Assembly: GCF_001619985.1 (NCBI RefSeq)
Contig: NW_017264197.1
Location: forward strand, 1-64,000
Direction: 5' to 3'
DNA length: 64,000 nucleotides
From: Xylona heveae TC161
Taxonomy: Eukaryota > Ascomycota > Xylonomycetes > Xylonales > Xylonaceae
A program made the translations under genes and the position numbers. The notes under the pieces are model-generated. The model did no database searches. It was not told the origin of the DNA and saw nothing but the letters and a program-made list of their open reading frames with translations. This document shows positions 33,640 through 44,857 of this stretch, piece after piece; position 1 is the first letter of the stretch; each line of letters begins with the position of its first letter.

Positions 33640-36600
33640 TTACGCCACGGGCTTTTCCTTGTCAGCCGGGGAGTCATCGCCATCAGCGCTGGTGATCGTG
33701 ATGGTGTTATGCTCTCCCGTCTGATCGGTCTCGTTGGTCAGGGTGCTAAATTTTCTGGGAGCAGTGACGCCCGGGCTGGCAGTCTCGCTAGCAGCCGCAA
33801 CTGCCTCGGGACTTCGGACCTCGGTGTCTATGAGATTGGCTCGTTTTGCTGCAACAAACTCTGGATCTTCGGGCGTCACATCAGCCTCGTTCCTCTCAGT
33901 CGTATCGAGGAAAACTTGAGACTTGGTCGTTTCACCAGCGTACAATGGATCGTCGCTGGCCTTGGGGACAAACTCGGTTGCGGCGAGCTGGTTGCTGACA
34001 TGTGTGGCAAGATCATGTCTCTCTGCAAGCTCCTCGCTGGCTTGGTGCTCGTCTTGCTTCGTGTCTCGAATATGGGAGGCTCGAGAAGCACCTGGAGAAA
34101 TCTCTTCACGTCGGTGTACAAAATCTCCCTCAGTGTTTGTCGCTAGCGTAGGCGTCTCGTCCTTTGTTGCTTTCAAATCGGCACGCTCTGGGGGTGTCAC
34201 AGGCGCTGGCTCCGGAGAGTTTACATTGACATGCCCGTCCTCGGAGACCTCCCACACCTTCCATGGCAAGGCAATCTCAAATTTGGCGCCATTCTTTGCA
34301 GTCTCAGCCGTAGTTGCATCGGCGGGGCCGGCGCCGGCGGCAGCGGCAGTAGCAGGCTTTCTTCGCGCGGGCCCACGAGCACGACCTTTACGAGCATCTG
34401 ACAAAGGAGCCGGCTCCTTTTCTTCTTCCTTGGCAGCCTCTTCGTTAGACTTCTCCGGCGACTTGGGCCGGGTCGGTCCAAGCTGAAGCGACTTGTTGAG
34501 GTCCGACAGGAATCCAGCCTTGAGGCTGGAAATTTTGGAGCCCTGAGGCCGACCAGGCACAGCCGGTTTGGGTTTCGCAGCAAGGTGCTCGGCGACAATC
34601 GAAGCATTGTCCTTCGCCGTGGGTCTCACAGGGCGGGCAGGGATTTGAGGCTTGGGCCTGTCTGGTAGCGTTGGAGCCTTTCGCTCTGACGTGTGCGTTT
34701 CATGGGCCGGCAATGGAACGTTCCTTTCCACTTGGTGTGCATGGCTCTCCGAAGCTGGGGCCGGCGATGGCGGAATCTCCGCTGGCGGCACCTGGCGCAG
34801 CCGCTGCGGTGGACGGCTTGGAATTGTTGCCGGCACCTGTGCTGCGTCGCCCTTGTCTGCTTCCGGTGCTGCAGCTCCCTTTGCTGGGCGTGCAGGAATA
34901 GGAGGCTTCGCAGGTTTTTCTGCCGAGTCCCGGGTCTCCTTGTCGATTGGGCTCTCCGTATCTGGGACTTCAGGGGTCGAGACGGTGGTTTGGAGCTGTA
35001 GACTGTCGGGCGCATCTTCCCAAATGTCATGACTAGGGAACCGATGAGCGATGTGAGGCCGAGATACCTCATTGCGGAGATGTGGGGCTACTTTCGGCTT
35101 CGAAAGATGCCTGGTCACTTGAGGCAAGATATCGACGTGGTAGCCACCGTTGCGATCCTCTGGCGCTGTCGTGGGCTCTTCCTTGTTGGGGGGTTGTTGG
35201 TCAACAGGAGATTCATTAGAAGGAGCTTCAGGCGTAGAGACGGTAGTCTCGAGCTTCAAACTGTTTGGAGCGTCTTCCCAAACATCTTGACTGGGGAACT
35301 TGTGACGGATGGTGGCAGGACGCTTCAGCTTGTCCACCAACGTTATGGGCTTCTTTTGTCCAGTCTTTTCATCCTCCTCGGGGAAGAGCGGCTCGTATTC
35401 TTCCACGTCTTCCAGCTCCCGGTCGTCCACGGATGAATGTCGTCCGAATCCAGGCGCGAGATTGTAGATGCTTCCAGGCCTGCTCGTTGGTCGGCTTCCA
35501 GCGATACTAGATCCACGACTCGTGTGCTTTGAGTAAAATCCATTCTCGAGCTCCTGGCCGAAATAATTACTTCCGCGACGCTCTTGAGGAGACACTGCCG
35601 GTTGTAAGAACTCGGCATGATTATCCTTGGCTAACTCGTCTGATGCGAGAATAGGGGTATCGACGCCACGCTCATCAGGCCATGCGCCCTCTTCTTCCTC
35701 GCCCTGCTCACCAAGGTCGTCGGTGGATTGATTGTGAGGGTGATGGTGGTGGTGGTGATGATGATGATGATCCACCTTGCTGCCACGGCGGGTTGGGGGG
35801 TCAATGTGAATGACCTCATCGTCGTCTGCCTCGCTCTCCAGCGCATGGTCACCAGCCCCTGGCTCCTTTGGCTCCTCTTCAGCCTTGGCCTGATTGGCGG
35901 GGAAGCTCATTTTCCTCAACGGTGACTCGACTGATGGTTGGATGCTGCCAGTTCGGGACTTTGAAATCCGCGATCGAGATTGTGAGCGCGACGAGGAAAG
36001 ACGAGCCGTGTATTCGTCTGACGCAGCATAACCAATCTGCTCGTCTGGTGTGCCGATAACATCCGGAGAAGTACCTGACCAAATGCTTGTTAGAAGATAC
36101 GGCCAAAAGGGATAAGTGAAAGATTTCAATTCACGTCCCGGATTGTGTGTGGAAAAAGAAAACTTACCATAGCCGGCACCTCTGCTAGCCGTTTCGTGGA
36201 CGAGCTTGTTGAGATCGTTACTAGACAAGACCCAGTCCTTTCGGACTCCAATACCGGGACCGTATTCTCCGTGCATTTCGTGCTCCAGCTCGTCGGGATG
36301 CTTCTCATACCAGGCCTTTTCGAACTTATCCTTTGGGGTCACGCCATGGCCGTGGAGGCCGTAGCTACCGGGAGGACCGTGAAAGAATTCCCGGCCACTG
36401 CGAGTCCGGCCGTGGTGTCTTGAGGGTCGCTGCGACCCTTCAGGAGTGCCGTGGCCAGACGACTGCGGCGCTGGAGACGGAGCCTGGACGAAGCCCGCAT
36501 TGGGATACATGGGGACTCGAACGCCTTGGCCTTCCGAATCTTCATCTTCAGGTCGGGTTGAGTAAGGCCGCTCTGTCGAGACGGACTCTGGCCTCGAGAA

Positions 36601-37164
36601 GCTGATGCGCTTGAATATCGGACGCGCTTGACGCTCCTTGTCATCCTCAGTAGGAGCGGCTCGGCCAATGCCGGCTGCGGCAGCCTGGGCTGAGTCGGTT
36701 CTGGTGACGGCGGCAACTCTCGCCTTTTCATTGACTTCTGGGTGCGACGCCTTCGGGGCGTAGAGCGGAAGGTCTTGACGAATGTTTCCAACCTTTGGAG
36801 GAGAGTTTGGACCAGATGCGTTGGCGGTTGACGGAGTACCATCTTGCTCCTCAGGATTGTAGAGGGCGGATGTGTATTCAATGCCTTCTTGGCCAATGGA
36901 TGGCATCGAGATGCTCGGGGGTCGACGCGGAGCACTCTCTTGGCGCTCATGTGGAACGCGGCCCACAAAAGGCGAATCGTGCAAGGGAGAGCGGGCAAAG
37001 CTAGCGCGATGCGGCGATTGAGATCGCTCAAGGCGGCGGCTTCCCGGACGCGGAGGCACTTTTGGCACATCCATCGCGGTTGAGCTCGACGTGCTTGCGT
37101 GGTTTTGAGGGTTCGGGGAGCGGGAGGGTCGCGGAGGAACCACAGGTGCGGACGGAGCAGACAT
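33640..37164 (-). CDS. AIM21: Aim21-family actin regulator
   Basis: Exons are 36168-37164 and 33640-36074 (93-nt phase-1 intron), giving 1143 residues. The N-terminus is the family signature of proline-rich SH3-ligand motifs (APVVPPRPSRSP, DVPKVPPRPGSRR), then RPSS/RFARSPLHDSPF-like sequence and GIGVRKDWVLSSNDLNKLVHE. Long acidic/disordered parts follow, and more PxxP clusters (PPIPARPAKG, KPQIPARPVRPT, PAVPGRPQGSKISSLKAGFL). In budding yeast Aim21 binds Tda2 and regulates capping and growth of actin filaments at endocytic patches; that role here is by family. Odd points are a 10-His tract (about 35739-35768) and a duplicated module FPS[HQ]D[IV]WEDAP. The gene is convergent with the long membrane protein. 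Confidence 0.85.
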   Translation of the reverse strand: MSAPSAPVVPPRPSRSPNPQNHASTSSSTAMDVPKVPPRPGSRRLERSQSPHRASFARSPLHDSPFVGRVPHERQESAPRRPPSISMPSIGQEGIEYTSALYNPEEQDGTPSTANASGPNSPPKVGNIRQDLPLYAPKASHPEVNEKARVAAVTRTDSAQAAAAGIGRAAPTEDDKERQARPIFKRISFSRPESVSTERPYSTRPEDEDSEGQGVRVPMYPNAGFVQAPSPAPQSSGHGTPEGSQRPSRHHGRTRSGREFFHGPPGSYGLHGHGVTPKDKFEKAWYEKHPDELEHEMHGEYGPGIGVRKDWVLSSNDLNKLVHETASRGAGYGKFSFSTHNPGRELKSFTYPFWPYLLTSIWSGTSPDVIGTPDEQIGYAASDEYTARLSSSRSQSRSRISKSRTGSIQPSVESPLRKMSFPANQAKAEEEPKEPGAGDHALESEADDDEVIHIDPPTRRGSKVDHHHHHHHHHHPHNQSTDDLGEQGEEEEGAWPDERGVDTPILASDELAKDNHAEFLQPAVSPQERRGSNYFGQELENGFYSKHTSRGSSIAGSRPTSRPGSIYNLAPGFGRHSSVDDRELEDVEEYEPLFPEEDEKTGQKKPITLVDKLKRPATIRHKFPSQDVWEDAPNSLKLETTVSTPEAPSNESPVDQQPPNKEEPTTAPEDRNGGYHVDILPQVTRHLSKPKVAPHLRNEVSRPHIAHRFPSHDIWEDAPDSLQLQTTVSTPEVPDTESPIDKETRDSAEKPAKPPIPARPAKGAAAPEADKGDAAQVPATIPSRPPQRLRQVPPAEIPPSPAPASESHAHQVERNVPLPAHETHTSERKAPTLPDRPKPQIPARPVRPTAKDNASIVAEHLAAKPKPAVPGRPQGSKISSLKAGFLSDLNKSLQLGPTRPKSPEKSNEEAAKEEEKEPAPLSDARKGRARGPARRKPATAAAAGAGPADATTAETAKNGAKFEIALPWKVWEVSEDGHVNVNSPEPAPVTPPERADLKATKDETPTLATNTEGDFVHRREEISPGASRASHIRDTKQDEHQASEELAERHDLATHVSNQLAATEFVPKASDDPLYAGETTKSQVFLDTTERNEADVTPEDPEFVAAKRANLIDTEVRSPEAVAAASETASPGVTAPRKFSTLTNETDQTGEHNTITITSADGDDSPADKEKPVA

Positions 37165-39654
37165 GCTGAGCAAAAGAAATCAAAGTCAAGTAGCTCAATA
37201 ATAAACTGTAAAGACGTTAACAATCAATTTCCATGTGACAACGGTGACACGTTTCTCTTGTATGACGGGCGATGAATGTGACAGTCCCAGGCTTGGCCTG
37301 TTTGAAGCGGGATTGGGCCAGGAAAACGGCTACTTCCACCGTCAAGGACAATAATATCTCGCTCTGTGTGTGCTGATATTGCATGCACGTTCTAGCCTTG
37401 ACGTATCCAGGCCATGCGGGACAGAATGCGCCCGGCCAAGAATGCCGCAGGGCTTATCAGCGAGCCAGGAGATACAGTGACCGACTGGGGCAGTCACTCC
37501 TCGGTAGGTTGTTTGTGATGGGAGCAGGCCGGGGCGGTGGGGGGGAAGAGAGCGATCCAAAACGTACCAGATAATCTGATCGACATCAGAAAGCCACGTT
37601 TGTGTAGGCTTGTTTTGGGGCGGTATGTGTGGGTGAGTAAGTGAGTGAAGAGTGGGATGAAGGCAATTGCGTTATGGTAAGGAGGGGCTTGTTTGTGTAA
37701 CGTCAAAAAGCAAGGAAGACGAAACAACTTGGCCAAATCTCCAATGATTTTTTGGAGAGAACCAGAGAGGATGTGAGTGAGAAAGAGGAGGATAAAGTGT
37801 GAGAGAAGACCAAGTAAGTCAATTGTTTTGAAAGTGTATAACTGGAAGATGGAAGGGTAGCGAAACACGATTGTGCGCTGCAGTGTCTTTTTGAGTTTTT
37901 GAGGTTTTGACTTTTCAGCTTGAATACCAGGCACAAGACAAGGTCAGGTGAAATGCTAGGTAGGTAATTGGCTGCGTACTTGTACTACGAGTATTATCAT
38001 GGGGGTCCAAGGGGTCTTTTACCATCAGTTCAAACGTGCTATGGTACGTATGACTCTCACTCTCTCTGGTAGCCATGGTAGGTACTGCAGAAACAAACCA
38101 ACTTACCTGCTCTCGCTCGCTGCGGGCGATCGATTCTCCACGCTAAACGCACCGCCCTGCTAAAGTTCCGAGAGTCGAACGAATGACGAAGGGCCATCTC
38201 TGCCGCGCCAAACCGCACACAGGAATCCAGGCGAATTCGACCGAATCAAACCGAGTTCAACTGTTTCCCACGAGAGAAAACGGGCCATGGAGAGCGGATG
38301 AGGACCCGCATCTGCGTTCAATGAGATCACACCTTGCAACGACGCGATTACGAATGCACCGGCCAAAGGAATGGATAGAACATTCAAATGTGAATGGAAA
38401 TTCGGTCTGCAAGGGAAATTCTGGATGGAAAGAAAGAGCAAAAGACTGTTGTAGTAACGGGAAAACCTAGTCCCACCGAACACGTACAGTAGCTGAATCA
38501 TTTGTGACGACTTTTGTGTTCCTGTACAGCCTAATTGAAAGCTATACTCTATCTGGGCACTAAGAATAGAGGGCGTTCTGGGCCAGAAGGGAAAGGGTCT
38601 CTGTGCACGGGGGCTTTTTCTTGCATCATAGCATCATAATCACGTCTTTTCGTCGTGCCATCTCCACACGTTGATAGCCGACGGGATCCCATGACTTGGA
38701 ATCACATCACAGCTTGGAAAGGCGCAATCAACTCTGCGGGAATCAAACGTTGACCATTCAAAGCATCGTGGCCAGATGTGTAGTGCACGAATCAAAATGT
38801 GATCTGCTTACCTACGTTTCCTGCTTTCCCTTCTGAAACTAAACAAGCAAAGAAGTTGACCATGATTGAGGGAGTGCTTGGGTCCCCATTAGACCCATTT
38901 GCTTCCAGACACAATTTCCAAATTACCATTGGCAAACCGCATCTCCAACAGCCGAGGAAATCCTTGGAATATGTTTCTCGCGTGGTAATGATTCTAAGCG
39001 TGATGTGGCACCGTCCTCTCCTACCAAACAGATACTAATCGATTCGGATTCAAGCCTCTCAAGTACCCTGTCAGCACACTAATTCCCCACAATCACTTGG
39101 TGCAGGGGCAGACAAAGCTCCTCGGACGCTTTCCCCTGATTCTGGACTAGGTAAAACGGATGAAAGTGAAACACAACATTCATTTCCACAATACCTCCAC
39201 CACCCTAAACTTGTTCAAGTCTTCTTTCGGACAATGATGACCAGATAAATATTATATAGAGTATATTAGGGCTTTTGTTTTCCGTTCTAGCATCAACTGA
39301 CGATTGATCGGCCAAAAGTTAATCATCACGTACAGATAATTTCATTCTTCGTGATGGACGCCTGCCAAAAGCAACAAGTGCAGACAACAGAAATGCAAAC
39401 ATTGACTCGTAAACCACAATTCTCTCTTCTTGTCTCCTTTCCGAAAAATCAAAGGAGTCATGCTGCCAGCCTCATCTATTGAAGTTCACAGGCGCACGAT
39501 TAATAATCCATTTCCGTTTCCAGTTCGACGCGGATGCGTTGCGATCGTAAGCTTGCCGATACGTGTTACCGCTGCTTTATTCGCGGCCCGCCCTCAGCTC
39601 ACTTTGCATACGGCGTACATGTCCAGATTCATCGCATAATTCGTAAGATAACAA
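37165..39654. other. Aim21 promoter / TVP18 3' flank
   Basis: About 2.5 kb between two minus-strand genes. The first 0.7 kb may be Aim21 leader. At 37630-37655 there are short GTGAG repeats. No protein or RNA gene supported. Confidence 0.4.
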
Positions 39655-40466
39655 TTAGACAATCATTTGCGCGACGCCTTGGCCTCCCAAAGTTTTACTG
39701 CCGATGAATTCTTGATGTTTCAGACCAGCCAGAGAGTAAAAGATTGCTGTCAAGAGCAGCAGGACGGCGGCTGCGATAAGACCCGTGGGCTCTTTGAGCA
39801 GGCTAAGCCATTGCACGATGCTCATGACGAGGTAGATTGCAGCTCGCATATAATTGGTAGTGAAGCGTCGGATGAATGTGTCGAATTTGGCAGATGTCGG
39901 ACAGATGCGCAGAAGTAGGGGGACTTCCACGAAGAGAATAATGAAAGATGACGCCCTAAAGACGACATGCATTAGCAATCTTGACAATATGAAGCCTAGG
40001 CTATACGTACAGGCAGAGAGCACTAAATATAATAATCACTACGGGCCTGAAGAAGAGGTTACCGATCCCAAGCCCGAAGCAAAGGAACATGCAAAGCACG
40101 CCGCTCCTAAATGGAGAAGTAGTCAGCATAAGTGCCCAGCTAAATGTGCACTGTCCCATTTCATTCTTGCAGCCGATTTGCCAAAGCTTTCCACAGATTT
40201 CAAAATGCTGCTGCTCCGGCCAAGAAAGATCCGCTCCAACTTTGTCAAGGCGCGGCGTTGTCCTTTTCAATAAACCGCCGAGCTTCAATGCCTTCCGAGA
40301 ATAGGTTCCTGTCGCCATGACAGGGACAGCACGTACCATTGTCCATAGATACCTAATGGCACATATTGGTAAGATGAAGATCTTGCAATGATTCCGCGCA
40401 ATAGCAGCGCACTCCAAGCCATTACTTACTAAAATTCCGCGTCTTAAACTCCTCCGCGAGCGTCAT
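39655..40466 (-). CDS. TVP18: Golgi apparatus membrane protein Tvp18
   Basis: Exons are 40430-40466, 40337-40352, 40011-40106 and 39655-39955, giving 149 residues, the length usual for this family. The protein starts MTLAEEFKTRNFSIYGQW and has four hydrophobic helices (SGVLCMFLCFGLGIGN, VVIIIFSALCL..IILFVEVPLLL, IYLVMSIVQWLSL, LIAAAVLLLLTAIFYSLAGL). It carries the near-invariant RICPTSAKFDTFIRRF and ends in the conserved SKTLGGQGVAQMIV. Tvp18 is found in Tlg2-containing late-Golgi membranes; its molecular role is not established. The second exon has only 16 nt and the second intron is long (230 nt) for the gene's size. Confidence 0.95.
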
Positions 40467-41180
40467 TTTCGCAGTGTTTGCGTCCGAGAGTTGCTACAAT
40501 ATCCACAACTCTTCCAATCCAACCGATCAGTACGAGCCCAGTTTAGAGACTTGTCTGGCCTGTGTAATGGATGTTGAGGGAACCGATGCTCGAAATACTG
40601 TAGCCTAGGATGCTGATCCGATGTTTTGGAATGCTCTGTGAGGCTGACGCTTCGGCCAATGATAGAGCTATCTCGCGTCGCAACTTGCAAGGAGAGCTCG
40701 CTTAGTCAGCGGCACATCGGCACTTGCGGATGGCATATAAACATCACTGCGCTGAGCTTCAATTTTTCCGCGTCTCATACCATTGAAATGTCATAAATCG
40801 GGAAGATTCGCTGCCGCATTAGGCAAGTATAATATTGTGCCATGTAAAACATGGAAGGTTTTGGTGGCAGCGACTAATGGAGTGTTTCATTGTTGGCGCA
40901 CATGTATATCGGAAGAGTAACCCATTCACGAAACTGGGCCTAAGCGTAATGAAAACAAAAGAAGAACGGGAAAAATTGTGGTTGAAGAGATGATGAATAG
41001 TATTTATGTAAATTGACGCTCTAATCAACCCCAAAAGTTGCCACTTTCAAGCGGCCAAATGCAAGAGCACGCTCAAATAGAGCTTCATGGAGGTAAAGGT
41101 TTCTTCGTATCGCCAATCCCCCAGGATATCTTCAATGTAGAGTCAGGCTAGCCCTGATGATAAGAAAAACCAATCAGCAT
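40467..41180. other. TVP18 promoter / NTF2 3' flank
   Basis: About 714 bp between two minus-strand genes. No gene or repeat seen. Confidence 0.5.
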
Positions 41181-42014
41181 CTAGGCAGCAGGGTAGACAA
41201 GACGGAAGATGTCATTGAAGACATAGTAACTGCCTTGGCCATCCGGTAGCAGCTGGAAGGTCTGGGTATAACTCATTGGCTTCTGTTCCTCGTCGACCTG
41301 TACATTGGTCAGAAATTTCGCCTCAGCGCAAAAAATTAGGTCTGTTTTAACATACCAGAAGAGCACCAGTGACCATGACCAAGATGCCACCACCCTCACT
41401 GGAAGGCTGGGCGTCGGCAGTACTCCATTTGTGGAGCACCTTCTGGAACGGAAGAGACTTTCAAGAGAATCTAAATTAGCAAGAGGCTGCATTGTGAAGG
41501 AAAGAGCTCAGAGGATTTTGAGATGACGCACAGAAAGCTTCTCGACGATTCCAGCCGCTCCTTGGATGGGGGTGTTCTCGAAAGTAAGCATAGAGTTGTC
41601 CCGCTGCGTTAACATAAATTAGTGACTTTGAACATGTGTCGTTGAAAGTTGACGTCTCTCTGACATACATAGAGAGTAGCGAGATTCTGACGATTCTCAT
41701 CGAATGTTTGATAGTAAAATTGCACGAACTGGTCTATTTCTACCCGTTAATCACAACTTTGGGAACTCGACTAGGGCCTTTTCCTGGAACTAGATGATGG
41801 GTCGAGAGACTCGGGGTAAAATATAATTTGTGCATACCGGCAACAGCTTGAAAATCTGTAAAAAGCCATGTTAGCAGATATTGACCAGAAGCTGGGCAAG
41901 ATAGCTCAAGTGTTTTTCTGGAGGGGAAGCGAAGAAAAAAACGAAGCAGCTCTGATTGTTTCACGTTCACAGGCGCTGGGGCTAAAGGAAATACGAGTGT
42001 AGCTCACCAGCCAT
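41181..42014 (-). CDS. NTF2: Nuclear transport factor 2
   Basis: Six exons: 42008-42014, 41838-41855, 41669-41733, 41532-41603, 41356-41457 and 41181-41297, giving 126 residues. Reads MADFQAVADQFVQFYYQTF, then LYRDNSMLTFENTPIQGA, KLSSLPFQKVLHKWS, GGGILVMVTGALLVDEE and a QTFQLLPDG..YYVFNDIFRLVY end. This is the complete cone-shaped NTF2 fold, including the acidic residues around the Ran-GDP pocket (DE in VDEEQKP). NTF2 dimers carry Ran-GDP back into the nucleus through FG nucleoporins. The first coding exon is 7 nt and the second 18 nt. Both are needed for the universal MADFQAVA start and both keep frame. Confidence 0.95.
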
Positions 42015-44851
42015 GATGATTATTGTAACGAGTTCCGACAATGAAATAAATCTCGACTTCTAGGGAGCTTGGTGCTTCAAAAGACTGCAATGTTGGTGTG
42101 ACGAATATCTCAGACGCTGAGCTGGTGGGGTCTCGCTGGAAAGCTCGGCTTATTCCGTGGACATATGCGGCTAGCGTGGCTGGCCCGAAAATTTTGGGCT
42201 TTCTTGGAGCTTTATATGTAGCTGGCTCTTCCCCCTTCACATTCAATTTTGCTTTTTTTCCTCACCAACTCTTCATCACTTCTACGGCTTCTTTAGCAGC
42301 GAGAGCCGGGCGGAAACGTCAATAGCTGCTCAGCATTGAAATGTAAGCCGATCATCTTCGTCGTTTTTCTTCCACCTTTCCTTGATGTGATGACCCATTC
42401 TTCTAAACGATAACTTCCGAATTCTGTGACGATCAAAAAAAACAAATCAAGCTCAACAGTCTGACCACACACATTTGCTCATAGCTTCTTGTTTGAAGTT
42501 CACGAAGAACCATGCTAACGTGTTCCTCGATAATCAGGCTCACATTGCGCACTCGCTCCGATTTTTGTCAACTTACATCAAGACGTCTTGTGAAGGCGTG
42601 CTGGGATCAATTGATCCCATCGTTACAATGTTCTATTGCTCTGCAAGTATAGTATTAGATAATTTTAATTCACAATTTGGTATAATTCTATTAAATGGAA
42701 ACATTACATGATATTCTTGTCTGGGCTACTTGTCGCCGCCTAAGTTATACGTGTCACTGCTTCTTGGTTTTGATCGCGTGGAGGAATTGTTAATCAACTG
42801 GACAATCTTCAGTCTCGTGTTGCATATATACTTCCATGATTTGTTCCCCGAATCTATCGGTATGGAAAGCAGCCCTTGGGAAGGGATTCGTGAAACATCT
42901 TCGCTTGCTGTCATCAAGTCCAAATGCCATGTAATTGTTTGGAACAGTAACCCGCGATGTATTAGATGTTTGAATTGCATGATCTGTTCTCAATGCTGCA
43001 CACGAGAATGTTGGGATTTCATGGTTAGATTTTGGAAGAAGAAGCCATTTGCCGTAACATGCCTGTCTACAGATGAAGAACAGATGGTGAAGACTTGGAC
43101 AGCACCACTTTGAGATTAAGAAAGCCATGTGCAGTCGTTGAGTGTAAATTGTGGTGCTGTGCCGGCTATGTCTTAACGTGCGAAGTTGTACAGCAGCAAG
43201 ATCCCAGAATAAAAGGATTCAAATATATAGGAAGAGAAAGAAGGGAGAAGGAAAAGAGGAGAGACGTCAGAGTGGAGGGAAGAGGTAGACGAAAGAAAAA
43301 GGACTAAATTGCACGCGCAAATCGACCGTGCTAACCTCCACACATTACGGAGTATTTCAGACGAAATAGTTTGCTAACCCCTGTGGAGGTGCTATATATT
43401 GAATAATGTCGTCATGCCTTGTTGTTCAAGATAACTCGTACGACGGCATGGAACGTCCTTGTGAACGGCAGGGCCTATATATTTCTGGCACTGCAAGTTG
43501 AAAGGGAGCATATGCCATGGGACCGGATTAAGGTAGGTATGTAAGGTATTGCGATAGGGCGATTGAGATTGACATCATCGCCCACCATGTGAGCGGTAAA
43601 TCTGGAAACGGCTGTGGTAGGGCTGCGCCAAACAAAGCGGAGAGGAACAAAGAAAGGGGACGTTGAATAAAGGTAGTCGGGTCAACTGTCGGGGCTGTCG
43701 GAAAGCACACAGCCTGGAATGGAATTCCTACCAAGGAACAAAGCCTAATCAGGAGGGGCGGGGAACTCAGGGGCTACTTGCGCCTCCTTCGCTTCAATCA
43801 TCGAGGCCACCGGTATGCGATGAGGTCTAGAAGTACGTAGTAGCGGAAGAAAGGGCAATAATGTGCACAAGGTGCGTACATTCCTTAGCTCCCCACGCGG
43901 GGGCAGGTGGCCGATTCTCGCCGCGATACGATGGTATAGCAAAGATAAATAATTTTTTTGTACTTGACCCTACGTGTCTTGCATCAAGTTTTCTGAAGGC
44001 AAGAGCACAATGGTAGAAGTTTTGGGTGCCGAGACAGAAAGAGGCGCCTTACAAGCGCGAACAAACGCCACTTGAATGTTGAGGAGATGCCCTTAGACCG
44101 TCTAGACAAAAAGCAGACAGATACTCACTTGAGGTTTGAAGCGTGAAACTTCATGGTCTTCGCTTTGTTGGCGGCGCGACACAAAACAGCGCGACGCGCC
44201 GACGGGTGATGGCCTAGGTGTGTCTCTCTTGCGCGCGGCCGCATCACGCTATAACGGGACGGCGACCCAGCAAACAAGCAGACAAGCAGAGCACACAGGC
44301 AAGCGCCCCAAAGTTGGCCGAGCGCGCTAGGCTCTGGGAACGAAGATTTGGGCGAATAAATTACGACCGACCAGGATGGCCTCTTTTTGGGTGGTGTGGG
44401 GGGTGTTTGGTTTCGGTGGTCGGTAGAGCGGCTAAGTATAGGTGTTCGTTTCTTCTGAGGGTTTCTATGGGGCAACCGCGACGAGAGTATGGGGTACTGT
44501 ACTCGCACTTGGACCTATCGGCCGGCTCTTGCATGTCATCTTTTACTGGATCGGTGGGTTGGGTGGAGATTGATAAACCCATGCCCAACTTATGCAATGG
44601 TTATGCGCGTTTGTGACAGGATCGAGCATGGATTGGAAAGGAGGATCGCCGGCCCCATGACGAACTCTGAGGGTGTGGTGAAAGGATTTTTGTGCCGCCC
44701 GGTGGCTTCCTAGGTTGGCGTTTGCGCCCGAGCGACGCCGCTTTAAAGGCAAGCAGCCTCCTGTATCGCTCCTTCACAGTCTCGCTCCCTCGGCAACTGG
44801 TTCTTGGCGAGAACGCTAATCCTTTTGCGGACAGGGGGCGGACTGTGAGTC
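42015..44851. other. Divergent intergenic region NTF2 / TBP
   Basis: 2.8 kb with no supported gene. Overlapping frames on both strands near 42730-43128 have no family features. 43225-43310 is purine-rich. Confidence 0.4.
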
Positions 44852-44857
44852 ATGGTG

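Noticed and set aside
42730-43128. Overlapping frames of 127 (+) and 112 (-) codons
   Set aside because: Mutually overlapping, no recognisable motif, no flanking splice structure.
44125-44151. Possible tiny first exon (M-K-F-H-A-S-N-L) with a GTGAGT donor on the minus strand
   Set aside because: No downstream exon gives a continuing frame of useful length. A 58-nt intron to 44069 leads to a stop within eight codons.
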